Source: Burkholderia sp. PAMC 26561
Lineage (GTDB): Bacteria; Pseudomonadota; Gammaproteobacteria; Burkholderiales; Burkholderiaceae
Assembly: GCF_001557535.2 (NCBI RefSeq)
Contig: NZ_CP014307.1
Location: 682,001 to 746,000 of the forward strand
DNA length: 64,000 nucleotides
Reading direction: 5' to 3'
Shown here: piece after piece, positions 19,029 through 27,825 of the stretch
Position numbering within the stretch: the stretch's first letter is position 1
Layout of the letters: each line of letters starts with the position of its first letter
Translations under genes and position numbers: made by a program
Notes under the pieces: model-generated
The model's input: only the letters and a program-made list of their open reading frames with translations
What the model was told of the DNA's origin: nothing
Databases searched by the model: none

Positions 19029-20807
19029 TCAGCCAAACGTGAACGCATAAGCCTCCACGCCGGCGTCGAGGAATTCGATGCTGAACGTCCGGTCCTTCAC
19101 ATCGCCCGGTTGCCGCACGAGCTGATACAGGCGCTGCTCGGTTACCGTGCCCGTGCCGTTCGCGGCGACGTCGGTGCCGTGGGCGTCGCCGGGAGCGGCG
19201 CCGTCTATCGATACACGGAACCTGACGGGCTTGCCGTCCTTGCCCGGCCCAAGCACGAGATGCAAGTCCCGCGCGTGGAACCGATACACGATCGTCCCGT
19301 TCGATTGCGCGAGCGAAGCCTCTTGCGCGCCCACTTTCCATGCGCCGGCGAGTCCCCAGTCATTCAACGAAAGCTCGCCGGGCGCCGCGTACGTGTGGAC
19401 CTTGTCGTGCGCCTCGCCGCCGTTCCCCGCGAAGTTTTCCGCTCGCTCATAACCAACGTAGGTTTCCGGTGACCGCATGTCGGCGTTATCGGCGGATTGC
19501 TGCACGCCTTTGGCGTCCGTGTTGGTAATGGCCGGGCCGACGTCGTTATGGCCGGCTTCCTTGAGCAACTGCTGGATCACTTCTTCGGAGTGCGCATAAT
19601 CGCCCTCGCCGAAGTGATGAAAGCGAACTTGTCCCTTTGCATCGATAAAATAATGCGCCGGCCAGTACTGGTTGCCAAACGCACGCCAGATCGCGTAGTT
19701 GTTATCGATAGCCACCGGATAATCGATACCCAGGTCATGCACGGAACGTTTGACGTTATCGATATTGCGTTCGAACGCGAACTCGGGCGCATGCACGCCG
19801 ATCACGACGAGCCCCTTGTCGCGATACTTCTCTGCCCACGCTTTCACATACGGCAGGGAACGCAGGCAGTTGATGCACGAGTAGGTCCAGAAGTCGACGA
19901 GCACGACCTTGCCGCGCAGATCCTCCGCGCTCAACGGCGCCGAATTGAGCCATTGGACCGCGCCGGATAGCGGCGGCAACTGGCCTTCGACTGGTAGCGG
20001 GGTGTCGAAGGTGGCGCGCATCATTGCGGGCGGCTTGGCCGTATCGGCTGTGCTTGGCGCGCTTGCCGGCGCTGGCGTTGAAGCCGGCGAAAACCGATCG
20101 ACCAGCTTTTGCTCCAGCCCACCCGTCGCAACGGTCGAAACCCGCGCGAGCACGCCGGTATCGAGTCCGAGCGATATCGCAACAACGCCGAGCAACATCG
20201 CAGCGCCAATGCCGCGCCGGATCCACTCGCCTGCGCCCAGCGACCGTTTCATGGCTGCAAACACGCGTCCGCCGATCAGCAACGCCACCGCAAGCGATGT
20301 CGCCGCGCCCGCCGCATACGCCGCGAGCAGCAAGGTCGTGCCGACGCTCGCGCCGCGCAGCGCGGCGCCCGTCAGAACGAGACCGAGGATGGGGCCGGCG
20401 CAAGGCGCCCACAACAATCCCGTCGCGATGCCCAGCAAAAACGATGAACCTGCGCTGACCTGCTGTCCGTCCGCCTGCGCGAATTGCGTGAGACGGTTGC
20501 CTGCGCTCACGAACGGGCGCATCACGCGTTCAGCAAAACTCGGCAGCAGCAGCGTCAGGCCGAAGATGCCGAGCAACGCGACCGCGAGCCAACGGCCATA
20601 CTGGTTCGCTTGTGTGACCCAGCCGCCGCCGACGGCCGCGAGCGTCGCCACGGCTGCAAAAGTAAGCGCCATGCCGGCGAGCAACGGCAATCCGCTGCGC
20701 ACGAACGGCTGGTCCGCGCGAGAAAAAACGAAAGGCAGGACAGGCAAGATGCACGGACTCAGGATAGTGAGCGCGCCGCCAAGGTAAGCCAGGATGATAA
20801 GCAACAT
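19029..20807 (-). CDS. dipZ: DipZ-type thiol-disulfide transporter (CcdA domain, thioredoxin domain, C-terminal beta domain)
   Basis: A 592-residue fusion. Residues 1-220 form a CcdA/DsbD-beta-like membrane domain with the paired cysteines Cys19 (LSPCILP) and Cys136 (APCAGPI) that carry electrons across the inner membrane. A low-complexity Ala/Pro/Thr linker (240-262) leads to a periplasmic redoxin domain with the active site SCINC (Cys311, Cys314), then a beta-sandwich domain to the end. DipZ is expected to move reducing power from cytoplasmic thioredoxin to periplasmic targets. It lies 36 bases behind the exported MsrB, which suggests that MsrB is the target. Confidence 0.9.
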   Translation of the reverse strand: MLLIILAYLGGALTILSPCILPVLPFVFSRADQPFVRSGLPLLAGMALTFAAVATLAAVGGGWVTQANQYGRWLAVALLGIFGLTLLLPSFAERVMRPFVSAGNRLTQFAQADGQQVSAGSSFLLGIATGLLWAPCAGPILGLVLTGAALRGASVGTTLLLAAYAAGAATSLAVALLIGGRVFAAMKRSLGAGEWIRRGIGAAMLLGVVAISLGLDTGVLARVSTVATGGLEQKLVDRFSPASTPAPASAPSTADTAKPPAMMRATFDTPLPVEGQLPPLSGAVQWLNSAPLSAEDLRGKVVLVDFWTYSCINCLRSLPYVKAWAEKYRDKGLVVIGVHAPEFAFERNIDNVKRSVHDLGIDYPVAIDNNYAIWRAFGNQYWPAHYFIDAKGQVRFHHFGEGDYAHSEEVIQQLLKEAGHNDVGPAITNTDAKGVQQSADNADMRSPETYVGYERAENFAGNGGEAHDKVHTYAAPGELSLNDWGLAGAWKVGAQEASLAQSNGTIVYRFHARDLHLVLGPGKDGKPVRFRVSIDGAAPGDAHGTDVAANGTGTVTEQRLYQLVRQPGDVKDRTFSIEFLDAGVEAYAFTFG

Positions 20808-20843
20808 GGGCTAAGGATCTCGAAAATTAGGACTGTGCGGCGC

Positions 20844-21359
20844 TCAGGCGACACTCGGTTTGAAGTTCATCGCCAGGCCGTTCATGCAGTATCGAAGGCC
20901 GGTGGGTTTGGGGCCGTCATTAAAGACATGACCGAGATGGCCGCCGCAACGCCGGCAATGAACTTCAGTGCGCGACACCCCGAACGACAGGTCCTCGTGC
21001 GTGGCGACCGCATGATCGAGCGGCGCCCAGAAGCTCGGCCAGCCGGTGTGGCTTTCGAATTTCGTGCGCGACGAAAACGCATCGAGCTGGCATCCCGCGC
21101 ACGAGAACACGCCATTGCGATGCTCCGCGTTGAGCGGACTGCTATAGGGCCGCTCCGTGCCTTCGTGCCGCAACACGTTGTATTGCGCCGATGTCAGCGT
21201 GCTGCGCCACTGATCATCGGTATGAACGACCTCGAACGTCTCGTTCGCGTCGGCCGCCAAAGCCGGACTCACGCCCGGGACATCGCGTTGCCTGAACGCG
21301 GCGAAAGCGGCTGCCGCCAACGTGCTGCTCGCAAATAAAAAACGGCGTCTGGTGGTCAT
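20844..21359 (-). CDS. msrB: Peptide methionine-(R)-S-oxide reductase, Tat-exported
   Basis: Reduces methionine-R-sulfoxide in proteins. The 171-residue product starts with a twin-arginine signal (RRRFLF at residues 4-9, then a hydrophobic stretch ending PALA) and goes on to a complete MsrB domain: HTGWPSFW, the zinc pairs Cys87/Cys90 and Cys135/Cys138, and the catalytic Cys158 in RYCMNG. No further cysteine is present to act as resolving residue, so an outside reductant must act directly. The ATG is set by AAGGAGCACACC. Its operon partner is the DipZ thiol transporter, so the pair likely repairs oxidised periplasmic proteins. Confidence 0.95.
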   Translation of the reverse strand: MTTRRRFLFASSTLAAAAFAAFRQRDVPGVSPALAADANETFEVVHTDDQWRSTLTSAQYNVLRHEGTERPYSSPLNAEHRNGVFSCAGCQLDAFSSRTKFESHTGWPSFWAPLDHAVATHEDLSFGVSRTEVHCRRCGGHLGHVFNDGPKPTGLRYCMNGLAMNFKPSVA

Positions 21360-21690
21360 GGTGTGCTCCTTGACAAGACTCGCTGCTTGAGCAAATACAA
21401 CGTTTGACATGCGGATAAATACGCAAACACATTTGAAGCGCGTTTAATCCCTGACCGCGTGGAAATGTATTTGACTTGAAAACAGCCCGCGTTCAGATGC
21501 TTCTGTTAGCTAATTCGTCGTCAAGGCGCGGACGGTTACATTGCAACGATCGAAATTATCAATCGCCACGTTATATTTTATTAAATACAGCGTTACGCCT
21601 GATTCGGCGATGTGTCGTGCAGGGCGGGAGCAGAAATGAATTGCGCCCGGAACCGGGCGCAATCAACAAGCAGTTAAAGACGTTGAGCGG
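21360..21690. other. 331-bp spacer upstream of msrB
   Basis: This holds the msrB promoter region and, near its right end, the terminator of the next gene. Sequence around 21400-21450 is AT-richer than its surroundings, but I could not assign a clear -35/-10 pair or an operator. Confidence 0.45.
21640..21663 (-). terminator. Probable terminator of the secreted Ala/Ser-rich gene
   Basis: A perfect 11-bp stem (ATTGCGCCCGG with CCGGGCGCAAT) with a very short loop starts 27 bases after the stop codon of the minus-strand gene. The following minus-strand TTCATTT is a weak T-tract. Confidence 0.7.
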
Positions 21691-22212
21691 TCACTTGACC
21701 ATGTAACCGCGCTCGGTCATGCATTCGCTATATGCGCGCCAATACTGGACCATGGGCGGCTCGGGCGGAGGCAGCGCGGGCATGGGGGCATCGGTGGATG
21801 AAGAACTTGCGTTCGCGACGGCGCGTGCATCGGAGGCGACGCCCGGTCTGGCGGCCGATGCCGATGCCGATCCGGACGCCATCACCGGCGCTGAAGCCGA
21901 AGCCGAAGCCTTGCCCGTAGCGGATGCCGGGTAAACCGCGGAAGCCCCGGAAGCCATCGCCGATGGCAACGGCGCCGCCACCGCGACCTGCTTCACGGCG
22001 CCAGGCTTGGTCGCCTGCGGTTTGATCGGCACTTGTGACACCTTCGCCATGTTCACGCCCGTGTGCTGGTTGGCGTAGCCATAGCACATGGCGTTATCGA
22101 TACTCACTTGCGCCGAATTTTGACTGCGCATCGGAAACGCGGGCGGCTGCTGGGCGAACGCGCTTGCGCCCACGCACAACATGGCAACGCCGGCAAACAG
22201 GGAAACTCTCAT
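21691..22212 (-). CDS. Secreted Ala/Ser-rich protein of unknown function
   Basis: A 173-residue product with a clean signal peptide (MRVSLFAGVAMLCVGASAFA). The middle (about 90-145) is low-complexity Ala/Ser/Gly/Val, while the two ends of the mature chain each hold one cysteine (MCYGYANQ and ECMTERGYMVK), which could form a disulfide. The C-terminal Y-W-R-A-Y-S-E-C-M-T-E-R-G-Y pattern resembles the tail of small glycine-zipper surface proteins. No enzymatic motif is seen. It has its own terminator and an upstream spacer, so it is probably monocistronic. Confidence 0.75.
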   Translation of the reverse strand: MRVSLFAGVAMLCVGASAFAQQPPAFPMRSQNSAQVSIDNAMCYGYANQHTGVNMAKVSQVPIKPQATKPGAVKQVAVAAPLPSAMASGASAVYPASATGKASASASAPVMASGSASASAARPGVASDARAVANASSSSTDAPMPALPPPEPPMVQYWRAYSECMTERGYMVK

Positions 22213-22435
22213 AGCTCATGCACTCCGGAAACAGGATCGGCCTTACCCGGCCAGACCGCGCCAGCCGGACAGCCGGTCGGGCGCGGTCAAACGAGCTTTC
22301 ACCATACTGTCGGTGCATCGGGCCCGTGCGAAAGACTATCGCCGAAATCCGCCAAGTCTTCGCATTTCTGGCCTGTTTCGCGTGCTGGACCGCTTTTCTT
22401 CGCGCGTCGACTCATGGTCCGTTGCGTGAAAACCC

Positions 22436-23257
22436 TTAAACCAAGGGAAACTTCGCTCGCATGAAGTCAATGTAATCCTGATCCAGCAGGGTGCGGCGCG
22501 CTTTTACAAAACCACGCGAATCATCGCCGATGAGATAACGCAGCCGGTCCGTGCCATCGGTTGCGGCCTCGTGGATGAGCGCCGCGACATCGTCCGCGCG
22601 AATGGTGCTCGCCGCGGCCAGCGCGCCAAAAGCCGCCGCCGTGCGTTCGACAAAACCATCGTAACTGCCAGGCTTTTCTTCCTGCACATGGCTTTCCAGC
22701 GAGCGAGCGTTGAAGTTCGTGCTGGTCACACCGCCGTGCGGGATCACGAGCTTCACGCCGATTCCCTGTGACCCAAGTTCATACGACAACGCCTCCGAAA
22801 ATCCTTCCAGCGCGAATTTGCTGGCGCAATAGAGCGAGATCATGGGCAAGGTGAAAATGCCCGCACCCGAACTGACGTTCACGATCACTCCGCTTTTGCG
22901 CGCCCGGAAATGCGGCAGCACCGCGCGTGTGACATCCATGACGCCGAACACGTTGACGTCGAACTGCGTCTGGATGTCTTCGCGCGACAGCGCTTCGAAC
23001 AAACCGTACTGCCCGTATCCCGCGTTGTTGACGAGCGCGTCGATCCCCCCGAACCGCGCGATGCCCGCATCGACTGCAGCGTGAATGCTGCCGGTATCCT
23101 GGACATCGAGGCGCGTGACGAAGACGTTATCGGCGGCAAGCGCCGCGTCCGGCTGGCGCATTGTCGCGATGACGTTCCAGCCCTTTGCGGCAAACAAGCC
23201 CACACTCGCCCGGCCAATGCCCGACGATGCCCCGGTAATCAAAACGGTCTTGCTCAT
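22436..23257 (-). CDS. Short-chain dehydrogenase/reductase (classical SDR)
   Basis: A 273-residue NAD(P)-dependent oxidoreductase. The cofactor motif TGASSGIGRA lies at residues 8-17, NNAG is present, and the catalytic Ser, Tyr and Lys are visible in NVSSGAG and in ISLYCASKFALEGFSEAL (Y-x-x-x-K). The C-terminal part has substrate-loop residues unlike housekeeping FabG. The ATG at 23257 follows GAGGGA. It is divergent from a LysR gene, which is its likely regulator. The substrate is unknown. Confidence 0.9.
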   Translation of the reverse strand: MSKTVLITGASSGIGRASVGLFAAKGWNVIATMRQPDAALAADNVFVTRLDVQDTGSIHAAVDAGIARFGGIDALVNNAGYGQYGLFEALSREDIQTQFDVNVFGVMDVTRAVLPHFRARKSGVIVNVSSGAGIFTLPMISLYCASKFALEGFSEALSYELGSQGIGVKLVIPHGGVTSTNFNARSLESHVQEEKPGSYDGFVERTAAAFGALAAASTIRADDVAALIHEAATDGTDRLRYLIGDDSRGFVKARRTLLDQDYIDFMRAKFPLV

Positions 23258-23374
23258 GATCGCGAATTCCCTCAGTGGATGAAAAGACGCGATCACAATA
23301 AGGTCCGGTGATCAGTGAGACAATACGCACAGCGCTGCACGGGTTGATGCAGAAAACAGCACAATGAGTTCCAA

Positions 23375-24289
23375 ATGAGCCGAACCGGCCTGACCGAGTT
23401 GAGCGCAGTGACGGCGGTCGCCGCGCATCGAAGTTTTCGTGGCGCGGCGGCGGAACTTGGCATGTCGCCATCGGCGTTGAGCCACGCGGTCGCGGCGCTG
23501 GAGCAGCGCATGGGCGTGCGGCTGTTTCATCGGACCACGCGCAGCGTCTCGCTCACCGAGGCGGGCGAGCAGTTTCTCGCACGCGTCACCCCGGCGCTGC
23601 GCGAAATCTCGGCGGCCATGGAAGACGCAAACCTGCATCGCGAAACGCCGGCGGGAACGCTGCGCATCAATGCATCAGAAGGTGCGGCGCTGGAGCTGAT
23701 GCAGCCCGTCGCCTACGCGTTTCTCGCTCGGTATCCGGATATGAAACTGGATATCGTGACCGAGGGACGGCTGGTCGATATCGTCGCGGAAGGTTTCGAT
23801 GCCGGTGTCCGTGTGCTCGACATGGTGCCCCAGGACATGATCGCGGTGCCGTGCAGCCGGCCGGTGCGCTTTGCCGTGGTGGCATCGCCCGAATACTTCA
23901 CGAAGACGAAGAAACGCCGCCCCAAAGTGCCCGACGACCTGCTCGCGCACGAATGCATCCGCGCGCGTTATTCAAGCGGCGGCGTGTACAAATGGGATTT
24001 CGAGAAGCGCGGCGAGCGTATCCAGATCGATGTCAAAGGCGCTCTCACGCTCGATAACCATCACCTGATGCTCGACGCCGCGCTGAACGGCGCCGGCCTC
24101 GCGTGGCTGAGCGAATGGGCGGTGGGGAAAGACATCGCTTCGGGCCGCCTTGTACGCGTGCTGGAAGACTGGTCGCCGCCGGGTCCGAGGTTGTGCTTGT
24201 ATTACCCGGGGCATCGGCATGTGCCGGCGGGATTGCGCGCATTTATCGATATCATCCGCGAGTTCAATCCAGCGCCGGCACGCGCCTAG
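23375..24289 (+). CDS. LysR-family regulator divergent from the SDR gene
   Basis: A 304-residue LysR-type regulator of the CrgA/DmlR-like subgroup. The N-terminal winged helix-turn-helix [20 protein letters not shown] (about 20-39) precedes the co-inducer-binding domain, including [18 protein letters not shown] and the domain-II start TPAGTLRIN. Subgroup members usually control an adjacent divergent oxidoreductase, here the SDR across a 117-bp spacer. It converges on the thiolase with a one-base gap. Confidence 0.92.
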   Translation: MSRTGLTELSAVTAVAAHRSFRGAAAELGMSPSALSHAVAALEQRMGVRLFHRTTRSVSLTEAGEQFLARVTPALREISAAMEDANLHRETPAGTLRINASEGAALELMQPVAYAFLARYPDMKLDIVTEGRLVDIVAEGFDAGVRVLDMVPQDMIAVPCSRPVRFAVVASPEYFTKTKKRRPKVPDDLLAHECIRARYSSGGVYKWDFEKRGERIQIDVKGALTLDNHHLMLDAALNGAGLAWLSEWAVGKDIASGRLVRVLEDWSPPGPRLCLYYPGHRHVPAGLRAFIDIIREFNPAPARA

Positions 24290-24290
24290 A

Positions 24291-25487
24291 TCAAAGGCTT
24301 TCAAGCGCCAGTGCAATGCCCTGCCCGCCGCCAATACACAAGGTCACCATTGCGCGCCTGAGGCCGTCGCGTTTCATCGCGTGGACTAGGCGCGTGACCA
24401 GCACCGCGCCCGTCGCGCCGATCGCGTGTCCATGGGCGATCGCGCCGCCTTCCGGATTCACGATGTCATCGGGCAGACCGAGCGTGCGCGCAACCGCAAT
24501 GGGCACGGCAGCGAACGCCTCGTTGATCTCGATGCGCTCGAGGTCGCCCAGCTTCCAGCCCGCGCGATCCAGTGCCTGCTGCACGGCCGGCACTGGTCCG
24601 AGTCCGAACATGCCGGGTTCGACTGCCGCGATGCCATAAGCCACGAGCCGCACCGATGCCGCGATCCCATTGCGATCCGCAAACGCACGGTCCGCAACAA
24701 GCATGGCCGCCGCGCCGCTGTTAAGGCCTGGCGCGTTACCCGCTGTGATCGTGCCGTCCGGACGAAATGCGGGGCGGAGCTTCGAAAGTGTCGCTAGGGT
24801 GGTGTCGGGGCGCGGTTGTTCGTCGGTATCGAATAAGACAGTTTGCTTGCCCGCCTTCACGTCCAGCCCGACGATCTCCGCTTTGAAAAACCCCTTCGCT
24901 TCAGCCGATGTGAACCGCTGCTGCGAACGCTCGGCAAAGCGGTCCTGCGCCTCGCGCGTGATGTCCATCTGCGTCACGAGGTCTTCCGTGTGCCAGCCGG
25001 AATGCTTGCCCGAAAAGGCATCGTCCAGACCGTCGCGCAGCATGCTGTCGTGGATTTCCGCGTTGCCCATGCGATATCCGAACCGACCGTTATCGAGCAA
25101 GTACGGCGCGCGGTCCATGTTCTCCATGCCGCCTGCCACCGCGAGCTGCACGAATCCCGCGCTGATTTCGTTCGCCGCCGATACCACCGCCTGCGCGCCC
25201 GATCCGCATACACGGTTCACGGTCAGCGCGGGAACGGAAACCGGCAAACCACCATTCACCGCCGCCTGTCGCGCGGGATTCATGCGATTTCCCGCCTGGA
25301 TCACGTTGCCGAACGTGACTGAATCGACCTTCTCCGGCGCGACGCCCGAACGCTGCAGCGTCTCCCGGATCACGGCTGCGCCGAGGTCGGTCGCGCTCGT
25401 GCCTTTCAGCGTGCCGTTGAACGCGCCGATTGCCGTTCTGACCGGCGCGCACAACACGATCTCGCGTGACTGGCTTTGCGTACTCAT
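24291..25487 (-). CDS. Acetyl-CoA acetyltransferase / thiolase
   Basis: A 398-residue thiolase II-type enzyme. The acyl-accepting Cys94 lies in NRVCGSGAQA, the catalytic histidine region is GGAIAHGHAIGATGA, and the second catalytic cysteine is in CIGGGQG near the C terminus. It either condenses two acetyl-CoA or cleaves 3-ketoacyl-CoA. It follows a second SDR gene by 15 bases, suggesting a two-enzyme oxidation or biosynthetic unit controlled by the MarR protein upstream. PhaA/PhaB-like polyhydroxyalkanoate roles are possible but not shown. Confidence 0.93.
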   Translation of the reverse strand: MSTQSQSREIVLCAPVRTAIGAFNGTLKGTSATDLGAAVIRETLQRSGVAPEKVDSVTFGNVIQAGNRMNPARQAAVNGGLPVSVPALTVNRVCGSGAQAVVSAANEISAGFVQLAVAGGMENMDRAPYLLDNGRFGYRMGNAEIHDSMLRDGLDDAFSGKHSGWHTEDLVTQMDITREAQDRFAERSQQRFTSAEAKGFFKAEIVGLDVKAGKQTVLFDTDEQPRPDTTLATLSKLRPAFRPDGTITAGNAPGLNSGAAAMLVADRAFADRNGIAASVRLVAYGIAAVEPGMFGLGPVPAVQQALDRAGWKLGDLERIEINEAFAAVPIAVARTLGLPDDIVNPEGGAIAHGHAIGATGAVLVTRLVHAMKRDGLRRAMVTLCIGGGQGIALALESL

Positions 25488-25502
25488 GGTGGTTCTCCCG
25501 TT

Positions 25503-26207
25503 TTAGTGGGCGGGCGTCAGGTAGGCAGGCGTTGCGGAAGACAGCGATCCCTTCACGTTGCGGCCGACGTCATCGACGAGAATCTCCTCCTTGCCCTGCT
25601 CGATGCCTTCCAGCACTTGGCGCACGACTTCTTGCGGCGTGGTTTTGGGTGCATTGATGCCGGCGGTCATGTCAGTATCGATAAAAGCCGGGTGCACGCC
25701 GACCACCAGCGTGCCCTGGCCGCGCAGTTCGGTCCGCAGGCCGTTCGTGATCGCCCATACGGCCGATTTGGACGCGCTATAGGCACCCGTTCCATCGATA
25801 GTCAGCCAGCTCAGCACCGACAGGATATTGACCACCGCGCCGCCGCCGTTGCGCTTCAAGGCCGGCGCGAACGCCTGCGTGACGGCGAGTGGGCCGATCA
25901 CATTGGTTTCGAACAATGAGCGGGCGGCATCGATGGAACCCGCGTCCAGCAGCGAGCCGCCGATGATCGCGCCCGCATTGTTGATGACGATCTGCACGTC
26001 GGTCAGCCGGTCGGCCGCGGCGGCGATGCTTTGCGCGTTCGTCACGTCGAGCTGGACGGCTTCCACGCCGGGAATCTTGATGGCGGATTTATCGCGCGCC
26101 GTTGCATAGACCTTGGATGCACCTGCTGCCAGCAGTGCCTTTGCGAACTGCTCGCCCAAGCCGCGATTCGCGCCTGTAACCAGAACTACCTTGCCTTTGA
26201 TTTCCAT
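25503..26207 (-). CDS. Short-chain dehydrogenase/reductase upstream of the thiolase
   Basis: A 234-residue SDR. The cofactor motif TGANRGLGEQFAKAL lies at residues 12-26, NNAGAIIG follows, and the active-site Tyr and Lys are in GAYSASKSAVWAI. The start is preceded by ATGGAGCTGAC. A MarR-type palindrome overlaps the promoter 14-27 bases upstream of the start. It is first in a two-gene transcript with the thiolase; the substrate is not determined. Confidence 0.9.
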   Translation of the reverse strand: MEIKGKVVLVTGANRGLGEQFAKALLAAGASKVYATARDKSAIKIPGVEAVQLDVTNAQSIAAAADRLTDVQIVINNAGAIIGGSLLDAGSIDAARSLFETNVIGPLAVTQAFAPALKRNGGGAVVNILSVLSWLTIDGTGAYSASKSAVWAITNGLRTELRGQGTLVVGVHPAFIDTDMTAGINAPKTTPQEVVRQVLEGIEQGKEEILVDDVGRNVKGSLSSATPAYLTPAH

Positions 26208-26220
26208 GTCAGCTCCATCA

Positions 26221-26234
26221 AGTGTATATGCACT
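26221..26234. promoter_or_regulatory. Putative MarR operator in the SDR-thiolase promoter
   Basis: AGTGTATATGCACT is a near-perfect palindrome (one mismatch pair) carrying the same core as the palindrome upstream of marR. It overlaps a possible TATACA -10 element on the minus strand. Confidence 0.72.
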
Positions 26235-26243
26235 AAATGCATT

Positions 26244-26270
26244 AAAAAAACGCCCGGCGTTATGCCGGGC
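26244..26270 (-). terminator. Rho-independent terminator of the marR gene
   Basis: On the minus strand the stem GCCCGGC-ATAAC-GCCGGGC is followed by GTTTTTTT, just past the MarR stop codon. It separates marR transcription from the SDR-thiolase unit. Confidence 0.92.
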
Positions 26271-26277
26271 CTTCGTT

Positions 26278-26709
26278 TCATTCCATCGATGTCAGTTCCA
26301 GCAATGACTTCCTCAACTCCCTCGCGCGGTCCCGGCCGAATTTCTCTTCGAATTCCTTTTGCGCCTCGTGCCAGCGCAAAGCGGCTTCGCCAAGCGTTTT
26401 TTTACCGCCTTCGGTGAGATTCAGCGCCACGGCGCGCGTGCCGGCGTCTTGCTGGTCGGCCGTGACCAGACCATCGCGTTGCAAAGGCTTCAGCGCGCGA
26501 ACCAGCGTGGTGCGCTCCATCACCATTGCATCAGCGAGTTCGGCCATGGTCGTCCCTGGCCGCCGGTGAATGGCGGCGAGGAGCGTGTACTGCGCGGCCG
26601 TCACGCCTGCCTGCCCGACGTGGCGCTCGTAAAGCTGCGAGACGAAGCGCGCCGCCTGGCGGATGGCGAAACAATTGCAGTCGAGATAGGACAATTCAGG
26701 GGAAGTCAT
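26278..26709 (-). CDS. MarR-family transcriptional regulator
   Basis: A 143-residue regulator with the winged helix-turn-helix TTMAELADAMVMERTTLVRA and the wing D-Q-Q-D-A-G-T-R-A (the conserved D-x-R-x-x-x-x-x-L-T pattern). A cysteine pair at the N terminus (CNC) could sense oxidants, but this is speculative. The ATG at 26709 is preferred; a 12-codon extension would run through the operator and -35. The palindrome lies between its -35 and -10 and again in the SDR promoter, pointing to autorepression and repression of the SDR and thiolase. Confidence 0.92.
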   Translation of the reverse strand: MTSPELSYLDCNCFAIRQAARFVSQLYERHVGQAGVTAAQYTLLAAIHRRPGTTMAELADAMVMERTTLVRALKPLQRDGLVTADQQDAGTRAVALNLTEGGKKTLGEAALRWHEAQKEFEEKFGRDRARELRKSLLELTSME

Positions 26710-26725
26710 ACGCACAGAGTAGTTT

Positions 26726-26745
26726 GTGCATATGCACTTTGTCAA
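26726..26745 (-). promoter_or_regulatory. marR promoter -35 with embedded MarR palindrome
   Basis: On the minus strand TTGACA (26745-26740) is followed by the perfect 12-bp palindrome GTGCATATGCAC (26737-26726), then a weak -10 (TACTCT at 18-bp spacing). The operator sits in the promoter spacer, which suits autorepression. Confidence 0.75.
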
Positions 26746-26778
26746 GCTGGCACCAATTCGATGTTTTGACGCGCGTCA

Positions 26779-27819
26779 TCAGGTGCGCGGATAAGCCATC
26801 ACATCGCCTTCCACGGACAACCCCACCCGCTCGCCCAAACGCGGATACGAATACCCCGCCACGCGGATCTGCATGCCGTGTGAACCGCCGTCCGAGCGCA
26901 GCATGACGCTGGCATCGTGGCCATAAAAGACGACTTTTTCGACGGTCGCGTGCACATCGCCGTGATCCGTAATGCGGATTTGTCCGGGGCGGATCATTAC
27001 GTCGACATCGCTTGCTGCAACCGCACGCGTGATGGGCAACGTACCGAATTCGCAGCGCACGTGCATCGGATCGCCGGAAACAATCGATCCCGGCACGATC
27101 ACCGCATCGCCGACAAAACTCGCCAGTTCCCGCGATACCGGCCGCCGGTACACCGCCTCCGGCGTATCCGTCTGCACCAGCCGCCCGCGCCACAGCACGG
27201 CGACCTCGCGCCCAAGCGACAAGGCTTCGGACTGGTCGTGCGTGACCAGCACGGCTGTCGCGCCGGTCGCCGCGAGTGCGTCCGTCACGGCTTCGCGCGT
27301 CTCGATACGCAGCGCGGCATCGAGCGATGAAAACGGCTCGTCGAGCATCACGAGCGATGGCGACGGCGCGAGCGCGCGCGCCAACGCCACGCGTTGCTGC
27401 TGACCGCCCGACAAGGCCTGCGGCGCACGGTCGCCATACGCAGCGGGCAGACCGACCAGCGCAAGCAGTTCATCGACTCGATACCGCGCCCGCCGCTGCG
27501 CACGTGGCAACCCGAAGACGATGTTGTCGGCGACAGAAAGGTGCGGGAACAGCGCGCCTTCCTGCGGCACGTAGCCAATCCTTCGTGCTTCCGACGGCAC
27601 ATGAACGCCCGGTCCGGCGACGCGCACGCCATCGATTTCCACCGTGCCGCCGTCGGCGCGTTCGAAACCGCAAAGCACCCGCAACAGCGTGGTTTTGCCG
27701 CTGCCCGAAGGTCCGAGCAGGGCCAGCAAGGTGCCTCGTTCCACCGACAGATCCACGCCATGCAGCACGGCTTGTCCATCGAAGGATTTGGTGAGGCTGG
27801 TCACGCGAAGTTCGCTCAT
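26779..27819 (-). CDS. fbpC: Ferric iron ABC transporter, ATP-binding protein (FbpC type)
   Basis: A 346-residue ATPase powering iron uptake. Walker A GPSGSGKTT (residues about 36-44), signature LSGGQQQRVALARAL, Walker B LVMLDEPFSSLD and the switch histidine in VLVTHDQSEAL are all intact. The region past residue 240 is a TOBE-like regulatory domain. It is the last gene of the Fur-box operon, six bases behind the permease. FbpC/AfuC types form the usual match, but spermidine- and sulfate-type ATPases look similar in this part. Confidence 0.9.
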   Translation of the reverse strand: MSELRVTSLTKSFDGQAVLHGVDLSVERGTLLALLGPSGSGKTTLLRVLCGFERADGGTVEIDGVRVAGPGVHVPSEARRIGYVPQEGALFPHLSVADNIVFGLPRAQRRARYRVDELLALVGLPAAYGDRAPQALSGGQQQRVALARALAPSPSLVMLDEPFSSLDAALRIETREAVTDALAATGATAVLVTHDQSEALSLGREVAVLWRGRLVQTDTPEAVYRRPVSRELASFVGDAVIVPGSIVSGDPMHVRCEFGTLPITRAVAASDVDVMIRPGQIRITDHGDVHATVEKVVFYGHDASVMLRSDGGSHGMQIRVAGYSYPRLGERVGLSVEGDVMAYPRT

Positions 27820-27825
27820 ATCGTT

